Positions 37,213 to 46,185 of a stretch of 64,000 nt of DNA are shown in pieces. Numbering within the stretch: position 1 is the stretch's first letter; each line of letters opens with the position of its first letter. The notes beneath the pieces are model-generated. The model did no database searches, had not been told where the DNA came from, and saw only the letters and a program-made list of their open reading frames with translations. The DNA is from DATDGX01 sp036521875 (GTDB lineage: Bacteria; Desulfobacterota; Binatia; Binatales; Binataceae), in the NCBI GenBank assembly GCA_036521875.1, contig DATDGX010000138.1:14282-78281 (forward strand). Direction: 5' to 3'. The position numbers were made by a program, and so were the translations under genes.

Positions 37213-37590
37213 GTCACCTGAGGGTCTGCGAATTTTTTTTCGAAAGTAAAAGTGAAACGAAAATGCTGCCCGGGTCGCGATCGCTGGGAAACCACCGTCC
37301 TTCGCTAAATCGACAAAGGACGAACGTCGTCCTGAGAGCCTGTGATTTTTTTGAAAAGTGAAGACGAATTCGATTTGCACCGCGGCTTGGAACGGAACCT
37401 GAATCACCGTCGTCTCAATGAGTCACCAAAAAAAAGGTGTCATCCTGAGACTCTGTGACTGTTTTTTGAAACCAAAAGTGAAAAATGAAAATGCTGCCCA
37501 GGTCGCGACCGCTGGGGAACCACTGTCGTCCGCTGAGTCAGCAAAGAAGCAACGTCATCCTGAGCGCATGCTGCCGGAGTCGAAGGATCG
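37213..37590 (+). repeat. 113-bp tandem repeat, three direct units
   Basis: Three units of 113-114 bases begin at 37213, 37326 and 37439, and a terminal fragment runs to about 37590. Each begins with a cGTCNTCCTGAG-like word, then a tract of T bases and an AAAAGTGAAA-like word. Units one and three share AAAATGCTGCCC and GTCGCGA; the middle unit has drifted. The last fragment carries the GTCGAAGGATC end. No gene is present in this 731-base stretch. Confidence 0.75.
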
Positions 37591-37714
37591 CTACGTACGT
37601 ATGGTTTGAATACTCAGCGATGGATGTCCACGCGCCGCTGAATCGCCTTGCCGTTGCGTCGATGCCAGGCCGCTCGCATGGCGGTGCAGCAAGGACACGC
37701 GCTGCGCTCATTGA

Positions 37715-37845
37715 GGCGACAGTGGTTTCCCGGCGTTCGCGACCCGGGCAGCATTTTCGTTTTCACTTTTACTTTTCAAAAACTCACAGACCCTGAGGAT
37801 GACCTCCCTTTATTCCAACTCATCGGGACGACCGTGGTTTCTCTC
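37715..37845 (-). repeat. Inverted copy of the 113-bp repeat
   Basis: The reverse complement repeats the unit order: AAAAGTGAAAACGAAAATGC, CTGCCCGGGTCGCGAACGC, and GGGAAACCACTGTC, bounded by GTCATCCTCAGG-like bases near 37790-37806. A second partial inverted unit (GAAACCACGGTCGTCC) lies near 37825-37845. The direct array and this copy form a large inverted arrangement with about 120 unrelated bases between. Confidence 0.7.
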
Positions 37846-37916
37846 TCACCGTAGTCCGGGCAGAATTGGTTTGTTCTCCTGGTACTCATAAGCTCTGAGA
37901 TCAAACCCTTGCTCCC

Positions 37917-39137
37917 ATGTCCTCATCGAAACCATCGATGGCCCCTGCTGCGCGCGTGATTCTCAAGCGCGGCCGTGACGGGCCGGTCCGCGGTGGTAAT
38001 CCGTGGATCTTCTCGCAGGCGATCGAACGCGTCGAGCCGCCTGCGATCGCACCGGGCGCCGCGGTCGAAGTTTACGACGCGTCGCGCACCCTGCTCGGCG
38101 TCGGGCACTACCACCCCGCCACCACCATCGCGGTGAGGATGCTCGCATGGGGCGCCGCTCCCGACCTGCGCGAGATACTCGCGCGCCGGCTGAGCAACGC
38201 GCTGGAGATGCGCCGCCGGATGATCGCGAGTGACACCGACTGTTACCGCCTGGTCAACGGCGACGGCGACGGCCTCTCGGGAATCGTCGTCGATCGCTAC
38301 GGTGACGTCGCGGTGCTGCAACTGCTCTCAGCGGGCGCCGACGCGATGCGCGACGAGATCACCGCCGAACTCACGCGCCTGATTAATCCGCGCGCGCTTC
38401 TCGAGCGCAGCGTCGGCGCGGTGAGGAGGCAGGAAGGCCTCACCGATCGCGTCGCTTTGCTCGCCGGCGAGCCGGTAGCCGAAACCATCGTGAGCGAAAA
38501 CGGAATCCGGCTCGCAATCGATTTCGAGCACGGCCAGAAGACCGGATCATTTCTCGACCAGCGCGAGAACCGCCTGCGTCTTCGCGCGCTGGCCGCCACC
38601 AGCGGAGTAAAGCCCGCGCGGATGCTCGACGCGTGCTGCTACAGCGGTGGTTTCGCGCTCGCGGCGCTTGCGGGCGGTGCGGCGCGCGTGGTCGCCGTCG
38701 ACACTTCCGCGCGCGCACTGTCGTGGGCCGCGCGCAACCTCGAGCTGAACGGGCATTCCGCCGGCGCGATCGAATTCGTCCACGGCGAGGCCGGAAAGTA
38801 CATGGCGGAGACCGAGCAGCGCTTCGATTTGATCGTTCTCGATCCGCCGCCGCTCGCGCGCAGCCGCGGCGACGTGGAGCGCGCCGGCCGCATGTACGTG
38901 GAATTGAACGCACTCGCGATTCGCGCGCTCGCGCGCGGCGGCCGGATGATGACCTTCAGTTGCTCGGTGCATTTCCGTGGCGAGGATTTTCTGCGCGCGG
39001 TCCGCATCGCGCAGGCCAAAGCGGGGCGCAACCTCCGGATGCTCGCGCGGCTCGGTCCCGGAAGCGACCATCCGGTGCTGCTCGGCCACGTCGAGGGTGA
39101 ATACCTGACCGGGTTTCTGCTCGCCGATCTTGAATAG
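37917..39137 (+). CDS. Class I rRNA (cytosine-C5)-methyltransferase, RlmI-like
   Basis: This 406-residue protein has a PUA-like N-terminal RNA-binding domain (KRGRDGPVRGGNPWIFSQAI, VEVYDASRTLLGVGHYHP). A Rossmann methyltransferase domain follows, with ARMLDACCYSGGFALAALAGGA, a catalytic-region DLIVLDPPPLARSRGDV and TFSCSVHFRGEDFLRAV. It resembles RlmI/YccW, which makes m5C1962 in 23S rRNA. The exact target is not proven. It follows the repeat region and opens a plus-strand run. Confidence 0.85.
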   Translation: MSSSKPSMAPAARVILKRGRDGPVRGGNPWIFSQAIERVEPPAIAPGAAVEVYDASRTLLGVGHYHPATTIAVRMLAWGAAPDLREILARRLSNALEMRRRMIASDTDCYRLVNGDGDGLSGIVVDRYGDVAVLQLLSAGADAMRDEITAELTRLINPRALLERSVGAVRRQEGLTDRVALLAGEPVAETIVSENGIRLAIDFEHGQKTGSFLDQRENRLRLRALAATSGVKPARMLDACCYSGGFALAALAGGAARVVAVDTSARALSWAARNLELNGHSAGAIEFVHGEAGKYMAETEQRFDLIVLDPPPLARSRGDVERAGRMYVELNALAIRALARGGRMMTFSCSVHFRGEDFLRAVRIAQAKAGRNLRMLARLGPGSDHPVLLGHVEGEYLTGFLLADLE

Positions 39138-39231
39138 CCAGTGCGATTGAGAATCGTGCCAAAAAAAACTGGCTTGCGAATACGCACGCTTTGCCTGAGT
39201 ATAGAGCCAATTTTCGGACCCGAATTGCTTG

Positions 39232-40371
39232 ATGACGATGCGATCAAAATCCGCCCGCGCCTACGCCTGCGCGCTCGTGCTGACGCTGGCGCTTTTCGCG
39301 GCGTCCGGATGCCATCGCGAGGTCGCCGTCCCGCCCATCACCCCGCGCAACATCACGCTCACCGACGAGTTCTTCGACGTGTGGCCGACCAGCCCGACCC
39401 GCGCGTTCATCGTGGGCGCGCGCGGCAAAGTGCTGCTCACCGAAGACGGCGGCCGCCATTTCCAGCGCGTCGATATCGGCACCACGCTCGGAATTTTCGG
39501 CATCCAGATGACCGACGATCAGAACGGATACCTGTGCGGGCAGGACGGCCTGCTGATGCGCACCCGCGACGGCGGCAAGAAGTGGGAGAAGATCAACTCG
39601 CGGACCCATCTGTTCATCTTCGGGCTTTCGTTTCCGGATCGGCTGCATGGATTTCTGGTCGGCGATCGGGCTCTGGTGCTCAGCACCACCGACGGCGGCG
39701 AAACTTTCTTCAAGCGCCAGCTCCAGCGCGTGGTTGCGCCCGAGTTGCGTGACTATGCGCTGCCCTACGAAGAGCCGGTGCTGTACAGCGCGAATTTTAT
39801 CGATCCGCAGCACGGCTGGGTGGTCGGCGAGCTGGGCCGCATCTGGGAGACCGCAAACGGCGGCAAGACCTGGAACGAGCAGCAGCAATCATTGCTGAGC
39901 CAATGGAAACGGCCGCTGGGCCCCGACGACGATCCGCGCTTCGCCGATTTTCTGCTGCCGACTCTTTTCGGCGTTTCCTTCCGCGATCAGAATCACGGCG
40001 CGGCGTGCGGACTCGAGGGATGGGTGGTGCAGACTGACGACGGCGGCAAGACCTGGCGCTTCGCGCATCAGGCCGACACGCCGGGCGCGCCGCCGGATTC
40101 GCTGGTGCCGGGCGCGCGGCAAATTCCCGCGCGCGATCCGCTGTTCTCGGTTGATCTGTATGGCACGCAGGGAATCACCACCGGGCTGACCGGCACCGTG
40201 TTGCGCCTCCAGCCCAACGGCGCGTGGGCGCACGATCCGAGCGTGCCCTCGCTGCCATTTCCGCTGAGCCAGGTGCGCTTCTTCGACGACCAGCACGGAT
40301 GGATCGTCGGCTACGGCACGATTCTCTACACCGAGGACGGCGGCAAGAGCTGGCGTTTCTGCCAGGGCTGA
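39232..40371 (+). CDS. YCF48-like beta-propeller lipoprotein
   Basis: This 379-residue protein has a signal peptide with lipobox LFAASGC. Six Asp-box-like segments of the S/T-x-D-G-G-x-x-W type occur: LTEDGGRHF, TRDGGKKWE, TTDGGETFF, TANGGKTWNE, TDDGGKTWRF and TEDGGKSWRF, indicating a sialidase-like propeller related to YCF48/HCF136. The plant and cyanobacterial relative assists photosystem II assembly. Here it is directly followed by an MMPL exporter, a pairing reported in proteobacteria, where it probably aids transport. Start 39232 is an ATG; a TTG is at 39229. Confidence 0.83.
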   Translation: MTMRSKSARAYACALVLTLALFAASGCHREVAVPPITPRNITLTDEFFDVWPTSPTRAFIVGARGKVLLTEDGGRHFQRVDIGTTLGIFGIQMTDDQNGYLCGQDGLLMRTRDGGKKWEKINSRTHLFIFGLSFPDRLHGFLVGDRALVLSTTDGGETFFKRQLQRVVAPELRDYALPYEEPVLYSANFIDPQHGWVVGELGRIWETANGGKTWNEQQQSLLSQWKRPLGPDDDPRFADFLLPTLFGVSFRDQNHGAACGLEGWVVQTDDGGKTWRFAHQADTPGAPPDSLVPGARQIPARDPLFSVDLYGTQGITTGLTGTVLRLQPNGAWAHDPSVPSLPFPLSQVRFFDDQHGWIVGYGTILYTEDGGKSWRFCQG

Positions 40372-40392
40372 CGGCGCGCCCGGGAGCACGCG

Positions 40393-42783
40393 ATGGTCTG
40401 GTATCGATTTGGCGAATGGATCCTGCGCCGGCGCTACCTGGTGCTGGGTATCGTCGGCGTGCTCACCGCGTTCTTCGGTTATTTCGCGGCGCAGACCCGG
40501 CTGGTGACGAGCTTCGGTGATCTGCTGCCACAGAACCATCCGTTCATCAAGGTCGCCCACAAGTACGACGAATTCTTCGGCAGCGTGAACAACGTCACCA
40601 TCATGATCGAGGCGCGTCACGGCACCATCTACACGCCCGAGCTGATCGGCAAAATCGTCCGGATGACGCGCAACATGGACGTGGTCTACGGCATCCAGCA
40701 CGGCTCGGTGCGCTCGATGGCGACGGCGAGCTACTTCCGCCCGCTGGCGGGCGGCGTGATCCTGAACACTCCGGTGCTGCCCAACGGCGACGTGCCCAAA
40801 ACCCAGCGCGACCTCGACGAGCTGCGCAGCAACGTCCACAAAAATCCCGGCGTGGTGTTCGGACGCTTCGTCTCGCTCGACGATCGCGCGGCGGTCATCG
40901 AGGGCAGCTTCCTGGAGTCGCGCCTCGACTATCGCCAGATCTTCAACGAGGTGCGCAAAATCGTCGTCAAGCCCGAGTTGGACGACACGGTGCGGATCTA
41001 CGTTGGCGGGCAGCCGATTCTGTACGGCTGGGTCTATTATTACTCGCCGCAGGTTTTCAAGATTTTCATCGCGACCGTGTTCGCGGTCTGGATTCTCCTC
41101 TACCTCTACTTCCGCGACTGGCGCGGCGCGCTGCGTCCCACCATCTCGGGCGTCATCTGCGCCATCTGGGGCCTCGGCTTCATCCGCCTGATCGGCTTCG
41201 GCCTCGATCCATTGGTGCTGGTCATCCCGTTCCTTATAACCGCGCGTGCCGTGAGCCATTCGGTGCAGATGCACGATCGGTACTATGAGGAGTTCTATCG
41301 GCAGCGCGACAAGGAAAAAGCCATCCTCTCGGCGTTCTCGGAACTGTTCGTGCCCTCGCTCTCGGGGATTCTCACCGACGCCTTCGGCGTGCTGGTGATC
41401 CTGCTGGTGCCGGTGCTGTTCCTGCAGAAGCTCGCGATCACGGCGAGCTTCTGGATCGCGGCGATCATCGTGAGCGAGCTGCTGCTCAATCCGATCGTCT
41501 ACTATTACCTGGAGCCGCCGCGGATCGAGGTGATCGAGCAGCGCGAGCATGGATTTTTCAAGCGGATGCTGCAGGCGATCGCGCGCCCGATGCTCGAGCG
41601 TCGCGGCCGCATCGTGACCCTGCTCGCTACCGTTGGCGCGATCGCGCTGTGCGGGTTTTTCTTCAGCGGGCTCAAGGTCGGGGACCCGTCATCGGAATCG
41701 CCGATTCTGTGGCCCAACGCGCCGTATAACCGCGCGATGGCGGCAATTGGGCGCGAGTTCGGCGCGATCGAGGAATTCGTGGTGGTCGCCGAACTCGAGA
41801 ATCGCGACGCGCTCAATAATCCCAAGCTCTACCACGTGATGGATTCCTACGAGCGCTACATGGACGGCGACCCCGCCGTCGGCCGCACCTTCTCGGTCGC
41901 CGACCTGCTCTCTAACAGCGGCTTCGCGCTGCGCGAGTTCCAGCCCAAGTGGAATGTGCTGCCGACCAGCGTGCGCACCACCGGACAACTGGTGGGCGGC
42001 CTGTTCGCCGGCGCCTCGCCGGAGTCGACCGCCTACATCATCACCCCCCGGCGCGACGCCACCCAGATTACCGTCTTCGCCAAGGATCGCGAGGGCGACA
42101 ACATCCAGCGCATCGTGCTGCGCACCCAGCGCTTTTTCGGCGACCCGAACAACCATGTCGAGGGCGTCAAGTTCTCGCTCGCCGCCGGACTCATCGGCGA
42201 GCTTGCCGCCGCCAATCAGGAAATCATCGACAATGACGTGCTGCTCAACGTGCTCGCCTTCGCGACCATCTACGTGATCATCCTGATCACATACCGATCG
42301 TTCATGGCGGGACTCTACCTGTTGTTCCCGCTCGCGCTCGCGAACGCGGCGATCAACGCCTACATGGGCGCGCACGACATCGGCATCAATATCAACACGC
42401 TGCCGGTGGTGACGGTCGGAGTCGGGTTTGGCATCGACTACGCGATTTACATCGTGAGCCGCATCATCGAGGAGCTTGCGCTTGGCCGCGAGCTCAACGA
42501 CGCGACCTACACGGCGCTCATCACGTCGGGCAAGGCGGTCGCGTTCACCGCGCTCACGCTGGTCGCGTCGGTGCTGTTCTGGTACTGGTCCGACATCCGC
42601 TTCGACGCCGAGATGGGGCTGCTGCTCGCGGTCTGGATGTTCGTCTCGATGCTCGGCGCGATGACGATTCTGCCGGTGCTGATCGTGACTTTTAATCCGG
42701 CCTTCGTGCAGCGCGAGAAGGAACGCGTGCTTTCTTCGCGCCGCCCCGATCTCGCCGAGCGCAGCGCCGTCGCGTCGTCCTGA
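40393..42783 (+). CDS. RND/MMPL-family exporter
   Basis: This 796-residue integral membrane protein has two halves, each with a first helix, a large periplasmic loop, and five more helices. It starts WYRFGEWILRRRYLVLGIVG. The sterol-sensing-type segments are IFIATVFAVWILLYLYFRDWRG and LAFATIYVIILITYRSFMAGLY. GIDYAIYIVSRIIEEL is family typical. It should export a hydrophobic compound with proton motive force. It starts 20 bases after the YCF48 lipoprotein, so the two form a unit. Its substrate, possibly a lipid or sterol, is unknown. Confidence 0.88.
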   Translation: MVWYRFGEWILRRRYLVLGIVGVLTAFFGYFAAQTRLVTSFGDLLPQNHPFIKVAHKYDEFFGSVNNVTIMIEARHGTIYTPELIGKIVRMTRNMDVVYGIQHGSVRSMATASYFRPLAGGVILNTPVLPNGDVPKTQRDLDELRSNVHKNPGVVFGRFVSLDDRAAVIEGSFLESRLDYRQIFNEVRKIVVKPELDDTVRIYVGGQPILYGWVYYYSPQVFKIFIATVFAVWILLYLYFRDWRGALRPTISGVICAIWGLGFIRLIGFGLDPLVLVIPFLITARAVSHSVQMHDRYYEEFYRQRDKEKAILSAFSELFVPSLSGILTDAFGVLVILLVPVLFLQKLAITASFWIAAIIVSELLLNPIVYYYLEPPRIEVIEQREHGFFKRMLQAIARPMLERRGRIVTLLATVGAIALCGFFFSGLKVGDPSSESPILWPNAPYNRAMAAIGREFGAIEEFVVVAELENRDALNNPKLYHVMDSYERYMDGDPAVGRTFSVADLLSNSGFALREFQPKWNVLPTSVRTTGQLVGGLFAGASPESTAYIITPRRDATQITVFAKDREGDNIQRIVLRTQRFFGDPNNHVEGVKFSLAAGLIGELAAANQEIIDNDVLLNVLAFATIYVIILITYRSFMAGLYLLFPLALANAAINAYMGAHDIGININTLPVVTVGVGFGIDYAIYIVSRIIEELALGRELNDATYTALITSGKAVAFTALTLVASVLFWYWSDIRFDAEMGLLLAVWMFVSMLGAMTILPVLIVTFNPAFVQREKERVLSSRRPDLAERSAVASS

Positions 42784-42827
42784 AAAGCGCCGCCGCGGGG
42801 CCCAAGTCTCATGAGGTCATCGTCGCT

Positions 42828-43217
42828 GTGGCCGTGAAGCTCGAACGCCTCGATCACTTTGGCGTTGAAGTAGCGGAGCTCGCGCGCGCCGAGCGGTTCT
42901 ACACCGAGGTGCTCGGCCTCAAGGTCGTGATGCGGCTCGGCGATCAGGTGCTGCTCGATTGCGGCGGTCAGAATCTGGCGCTGTTCGCGGCGCCGCGCGC
43001 GGTGCTCAGCACGGCAGAGAGGCGGAGCCGAATAGCGAATCCGCTCGGCAGAGCACATCATGCGTTTCGCGTCAGCCGCGCCGATTTCGTCGCAGCACGC
43101 GAGCGGCTCGCTGCGGCCGGCGTCGAGAGCGCGGCGCCAATCGATTGGGGCGATCACGATTGCATTTATTTTCTCGACCCCGACGGCAACCTGCTCGAGA
43201 TCGTGAGCTACCGCTAG
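42828..43217 (+). CDS. VOC-family (glyoxalase/bleomycin-resistance fold) protein
   Basis: This 129-residue single-domain protein has the beta-alpha-beta VOC start KLERLDHFGVEVAELARAERFYTEVLGL and the closing FLDPDGNLLEIVSYR. Likely metal ligands are His in LDHFGVEV, His in RAHHAFRV, and the closing Glu of LLEIV. Its reaction is unknown. Start is GTG at 42828 or 42834. It follows the MMPL gene by about 45 bases. Confidence 0.75.
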   Translation: MAVKLERLDHFGVEVAELARAERFYTEVLGLKVVMRLGDQVLLDCGGQNLALFAAPRAVLSTAERRSRIANPLGRAHHAFRVSRADFVAARERLAAAGVESAAPIDWGDHDCIYFLDPDGNLLEIVSYR

Positions 43218-43289
43218 CCCCTCACCGGATGAAGACTCGATGCGGACTCGCTTGGCGCGAGCAGCCGCGATCAACTACAACATCGGGAC

Positions 43290-44204
43290 ATGGACGGTCT
43301 GGCGATTTTTCCCGGCGGCGCGAAACTTCCCGCGGCGGTCGCGCAACTGGCGGAGCAAATCGGCGCCGACGGCGGCGCCGCGCTCGCCGCATACCAGGAG
43401 CCGCTCGGCGACCACTGGCACCTCTTCGCGATGCTTCCGCTCGCCAAGGTCGAGTCGACTCCTTATCAGCGCGACCTGTCGCCCGCGCACCTCAAGCGCA
43501 TGATCGAGGTGATGAAGAAGCTCGATCGCTTCACCGAGCCGATCGTCGCGATTCAATCCGGCGGCACCTATTGGACTCCCAACGGCAACCATCGCCGCGC
43601 CGCCGCGGTCAAGGCGGGCGCGAAGATGATTCCCGCGATCGTCATTCCCGAGCCGGAGGTCGCGTTTCAAATTCTCGCGCTCAATACCGAAAAGACGCAC
43701 AACCTGCGCGACAAGTCGCTCGAGGTGATCAGGATGTATCGCGCGCGCCGGGAAGAGCATCCGCGCAGCGCCGAGAAGGACTTCGCGTTCGAGTTCGAGC
43801 GCGCGCACTACATCACGCTCGGCATCGTGTACGAGCGCCACAAGAAGTTCGGTGGCGCTGTGTATGCGCCCATCCTGAGCCGGGTCGACAACTTCCTCGC
43901 CAAGCCGCTCAAGGAGGCGATCGAAGAGCGAAACGAGAGGGCGGAGCAGGTCGAGCAGGCCGACGCCACGCTTGTCAACCTGGTCGCCCTCGGGAAAAAG
44001 CGCGGCCTGGTCCATCCGTACCTGAAAAATTTCATCGTCGCGCGATCGAATCCGCTGACCCGCGCTCGCAAGACCATACCGTCGTGTAAGTCCGCGCTCG
44101 CGAGTCTGAACAAGGCGCTGGACGAGTTCGATCTCGGCACGATTCACTTCGGCCAGATTCGCGCCGCAGCACAAATCGCCGCGGCCAGCGCCACCGACGC
44201 GTGA
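43290..44204 (+). CDS. ParB/Srx-like nuclease- or partition-type protein without ParA
   Basis: This 304-residue protein shows the ParB N-terminal box: VESTPYQRDLSPAHLKRMIEVMKK, then PIVAIQSGGTYWTPNGNHRRAAA. The GNHRRAAA resembles the arginine box (GERR) that binds CTP in ParB. The next 70 residues (EVAFQILALNTEKTHNLRDKSLEV) resemble the recognition helices. The last 120 residues are helical and unrelated to known partition proteins. No parA or parS cluster is nearby. It may have a regulatory rather than segregation role. It is convergent with RNase G. Confidence 0.65.
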   Translation: MDGLAIFPGGAKLPAAVAQLAEQIGADGGAALAAYQEPLGDHWHLFAMLPLAKVESTPYQRDLSPAHLKRMIEVMKKLDRFTEPIVAIQSGGTYWTPNGNHRRAAAVKAGAKMIPAIVIPEPEVAFQILALNTEKTHNLRDKSLEVIRMYRARREEHPRSAEKDFAFEFERAHYITLGIVYERHKKFGGAVYAPILSRVDNFLAKPLKEAIEERNERAEQVEQADATLVNLVALGKKRGLVHPYLKNFIVARSNPLTRARKTIPSCKSALASLNKALDEFDLGTIHFGQIRAAAQIAAASATDA

Positions 44205-44271
44205 TCGTTCAGCATCGCAAATCGCTTCAGGTGATGACGCGGACGGCCGAGCAGCCGCCGCAGGAGGTCTG

Positions 44272-45924
44272 CTACGCAGCGGCGGGAGCCTGGCCGAGCT
44301 CGAACGCGCCCGGCTCGATCCCTTCCTTGGAGCGCAACACGATCTTCGCCGACAGTCTGCGCTCGAGCGCTTCGAGATCCTTCTTGCCCGCGTCGTAGAG
44401 ATAGTCCGCGACTTCCCGATTGAGCTTTACGATCAGCATGTCGCCGGGCGGCCGGCGCGCGGCCTGCCGCTGAATTCCGCGCAGCACTTCCGCCGCGAGC
44501 GTGGGCACCGACTTCACCACGCGCCGCCCCTGGCATCGCGAGCACGGCTCGGTCAGCAGCGCCTCGAGGCTGTCGCGGGTGCGCTTGCGCGTCATCTGGA
44601 CCAGGCCCAGCTCTGAAATTCTGAGCGCCGAGGTTCGCGCCTTGTCCCGCTTGAGCGCCAGCGCGAGCGCGTCGCTGACCCGTTTGCGATCCGCCTCGCG
44701 CGACATGTCGATGAAGTCGACGATGATGATGCCGCCGATGTTGCGCAGCCGGAGCTGCTTGACGACCTCGTCAGCGGCCTCGAGGTTGGTCTTCAGGATG
44801 GTCTCGTCCTGGTTCTTCTTGCCGACGAAGCGGCCGGTGTTGACGTCGATCGCGGTGAGCGCCTCGGCTTGATCGAATACCAGGTAGCCGCCCGACTTGA
44901 GCAACACTTTGCGATCGAGCGCGCGCTCGATCTGCGGTTCGATATTGAAGCGATCGAACAGCGGCTCCTGGCTCTCGTGCAGGGCAACGCGCGAGCGCAG
45001 GCGCGGCATGTACGACTGCACGAAACCCACGATGCGGCCGTAGGTCTGCGCGTCATCGACCCACAGCCGCTCGACGTCGCTGGAGAACAGGTCGCGCACC
45101 GTGCGCAGTGCCACGTCGAGATCGTTGTACAGGATCGACGCGGGCGCGCTGCGCTCGCTCTTGGCGACGATCGACGACCACAGCTTGGTGAGAAACGCGA
45201 TGTCGCGCTGGATTTCGCGGCGCGAGAGTCCCTCGCACGCGGTCCTGACGATAAAGCCGCCCTGTGGCGGGAGCAGCTCGTTGACCACCGCGCGCAGCCG
45301 CGCGCGCTCCTCGGCGCTCGCGATTCGCCGCGACACGCCGACATGGTTGCTGGTCGGCGTGTAGACCAGATATCGCCCTGGCAGCGAAATCGCCGAGGTC
45401 AGCCGCGCGCCTTTGGTGCCCATCGGCTCTTTCGCGATCTGAACGATTATCTCCTGGTTGCGCTGGAGCTGCTGCTCGATGGGAAGCCGGCTGCGCGGAC
45501 GCTCGCGCCGGCCGCGACGCCCGCGACGGCCGCTCGACGGGGGTGGCGAGGACTCGGCAGCGGATACCTCGCCGTCCATCTCGATGTCGATTTCAATATC
45601 CGCTAGTCTCCGCTCTCCCGCGTCATCGCCATTAGCCGGTTCGGTTTCCACATCCTCTTCGCCGACCACTTCCGCGGCGGTCGCGAGCGCCTCGATTCCG
45701 CTGTCGAAATCCGAAACGTGCAGAAACCCTGCTTTCTCCAGGCCGATATCCACGAATGCCGCCTGCATCCCGGGCAGAACGCGCGTGACCTTGCCTTTAT
45801 AGATGTTGCCGGCGAGGCCGCCGTGTTCCTCGCGTTCGAGAAAGAACTCGGCGAGCGAGTTATCTTCGAGCAGCGCGACCCGCACCTCGAGCGCGGAGGC
45901 GTTGATTGCAATTTCACGTTTCAC
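44272..45924 (-). CDS. rng: Ribonuclease G/E family
   Basis: This 550-residue endoribonuclease processes rRNA and turns over mRNA. The S1 region starts ALLEDNSLAEFFLEREEH and GNIYKGKVTRVLPGMQAAFVDIG. It is interrupted by an acidic and then Arg/Gly-rich loop (residues 80-165). The catalytic DNase I-like core follows with VIVDFIDMSREADR and the metal aspartate. The zinc-link cysteines are in EPCSRCQGRRVV. Start is a GTG at 45924, after AGGA, because the preceding frame has no family similarity. It lacks the RNase E C-terminal scaffold. Confidence 0.9.
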   Translation of the reverse strand: MKREIAINASALEVRVALLEDNSLAEFFLEREEHGGLAGNIYKGKVTRVLPGMQAAFVDIGLEKAGFLHVSDFDSGIEALATAAEVVGEEDVETEPANGDDAGERRLADIEIDIEMDGEVSAAESSPPPSSGRRGRRGRRERPRSRLPIEQQLQRNQEIIVQIAKEPMGTKGARLTSAISLPGRYLVYTPTSNHVGVSRRIASAEERARLRAVVNELLPPQGGFIVRTACEGLSRREIQRDIAFLTKLWSSIVAKSERSAPASILYNDLDVALRTVRDLFSSDVERLWVDDAQTYGRIVGFVQSYMPRLRSRVALHESQEPLFDRFNIEPQIERALDRKVLLKSGGYLVFDQAEALTAIDVNTGRFVGKKNQDETILKTNLEAADEVVKQLRLRNIGGIIIVDFIDMSREADRKRVSDALALALKRDKARTSALRISELGLVQMTRKRTRDSLEALLTEPCSRCQGRRVVKSVPTLAAEVLRGIQRQAARRPPGDMLIVKLNREVADYLYDAGKKDLEALERRLSAKIVLRSKEGIEPGAFELGQAPAAA

Positions 45925-46185
45925 TGGCGAATTTTCCTGGGCGCCGGCGCGACAGGCGCGGCGAGAATGCCCGATGGTGATTGGACCGACGATAGCATCG
46001 CGACCGCGATGACGAACGGCAGGTCGGTTGGCAACGATTGATTCCCTTCCGCCTCCACAACTTGGCAAAAGATCATACGGGGCACCCGCTGGCATAGCAA
46101 GGCAACGCTTTTTCGACTCGATTTCACGCGGGTTTCATCACGCTGCAGCTTGACTTGGGTAATTGGGGCCGTTACTCGTTTTAGG

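Noticed and set aside
37213..37590. CRISPR-like array
   Set aside because: Units are 113-114 bp with drifting sequence and no short identical repeat with unique 30-40 bp spacers; no cas gene in the window.
39889..41550. Long antisense frame (553 codons) opposite the YCF48 and MMPL genes
   Set aside because: Composition is Arg/His/Asp rich with no domain, and it spans two genuine genes on the plus strand.
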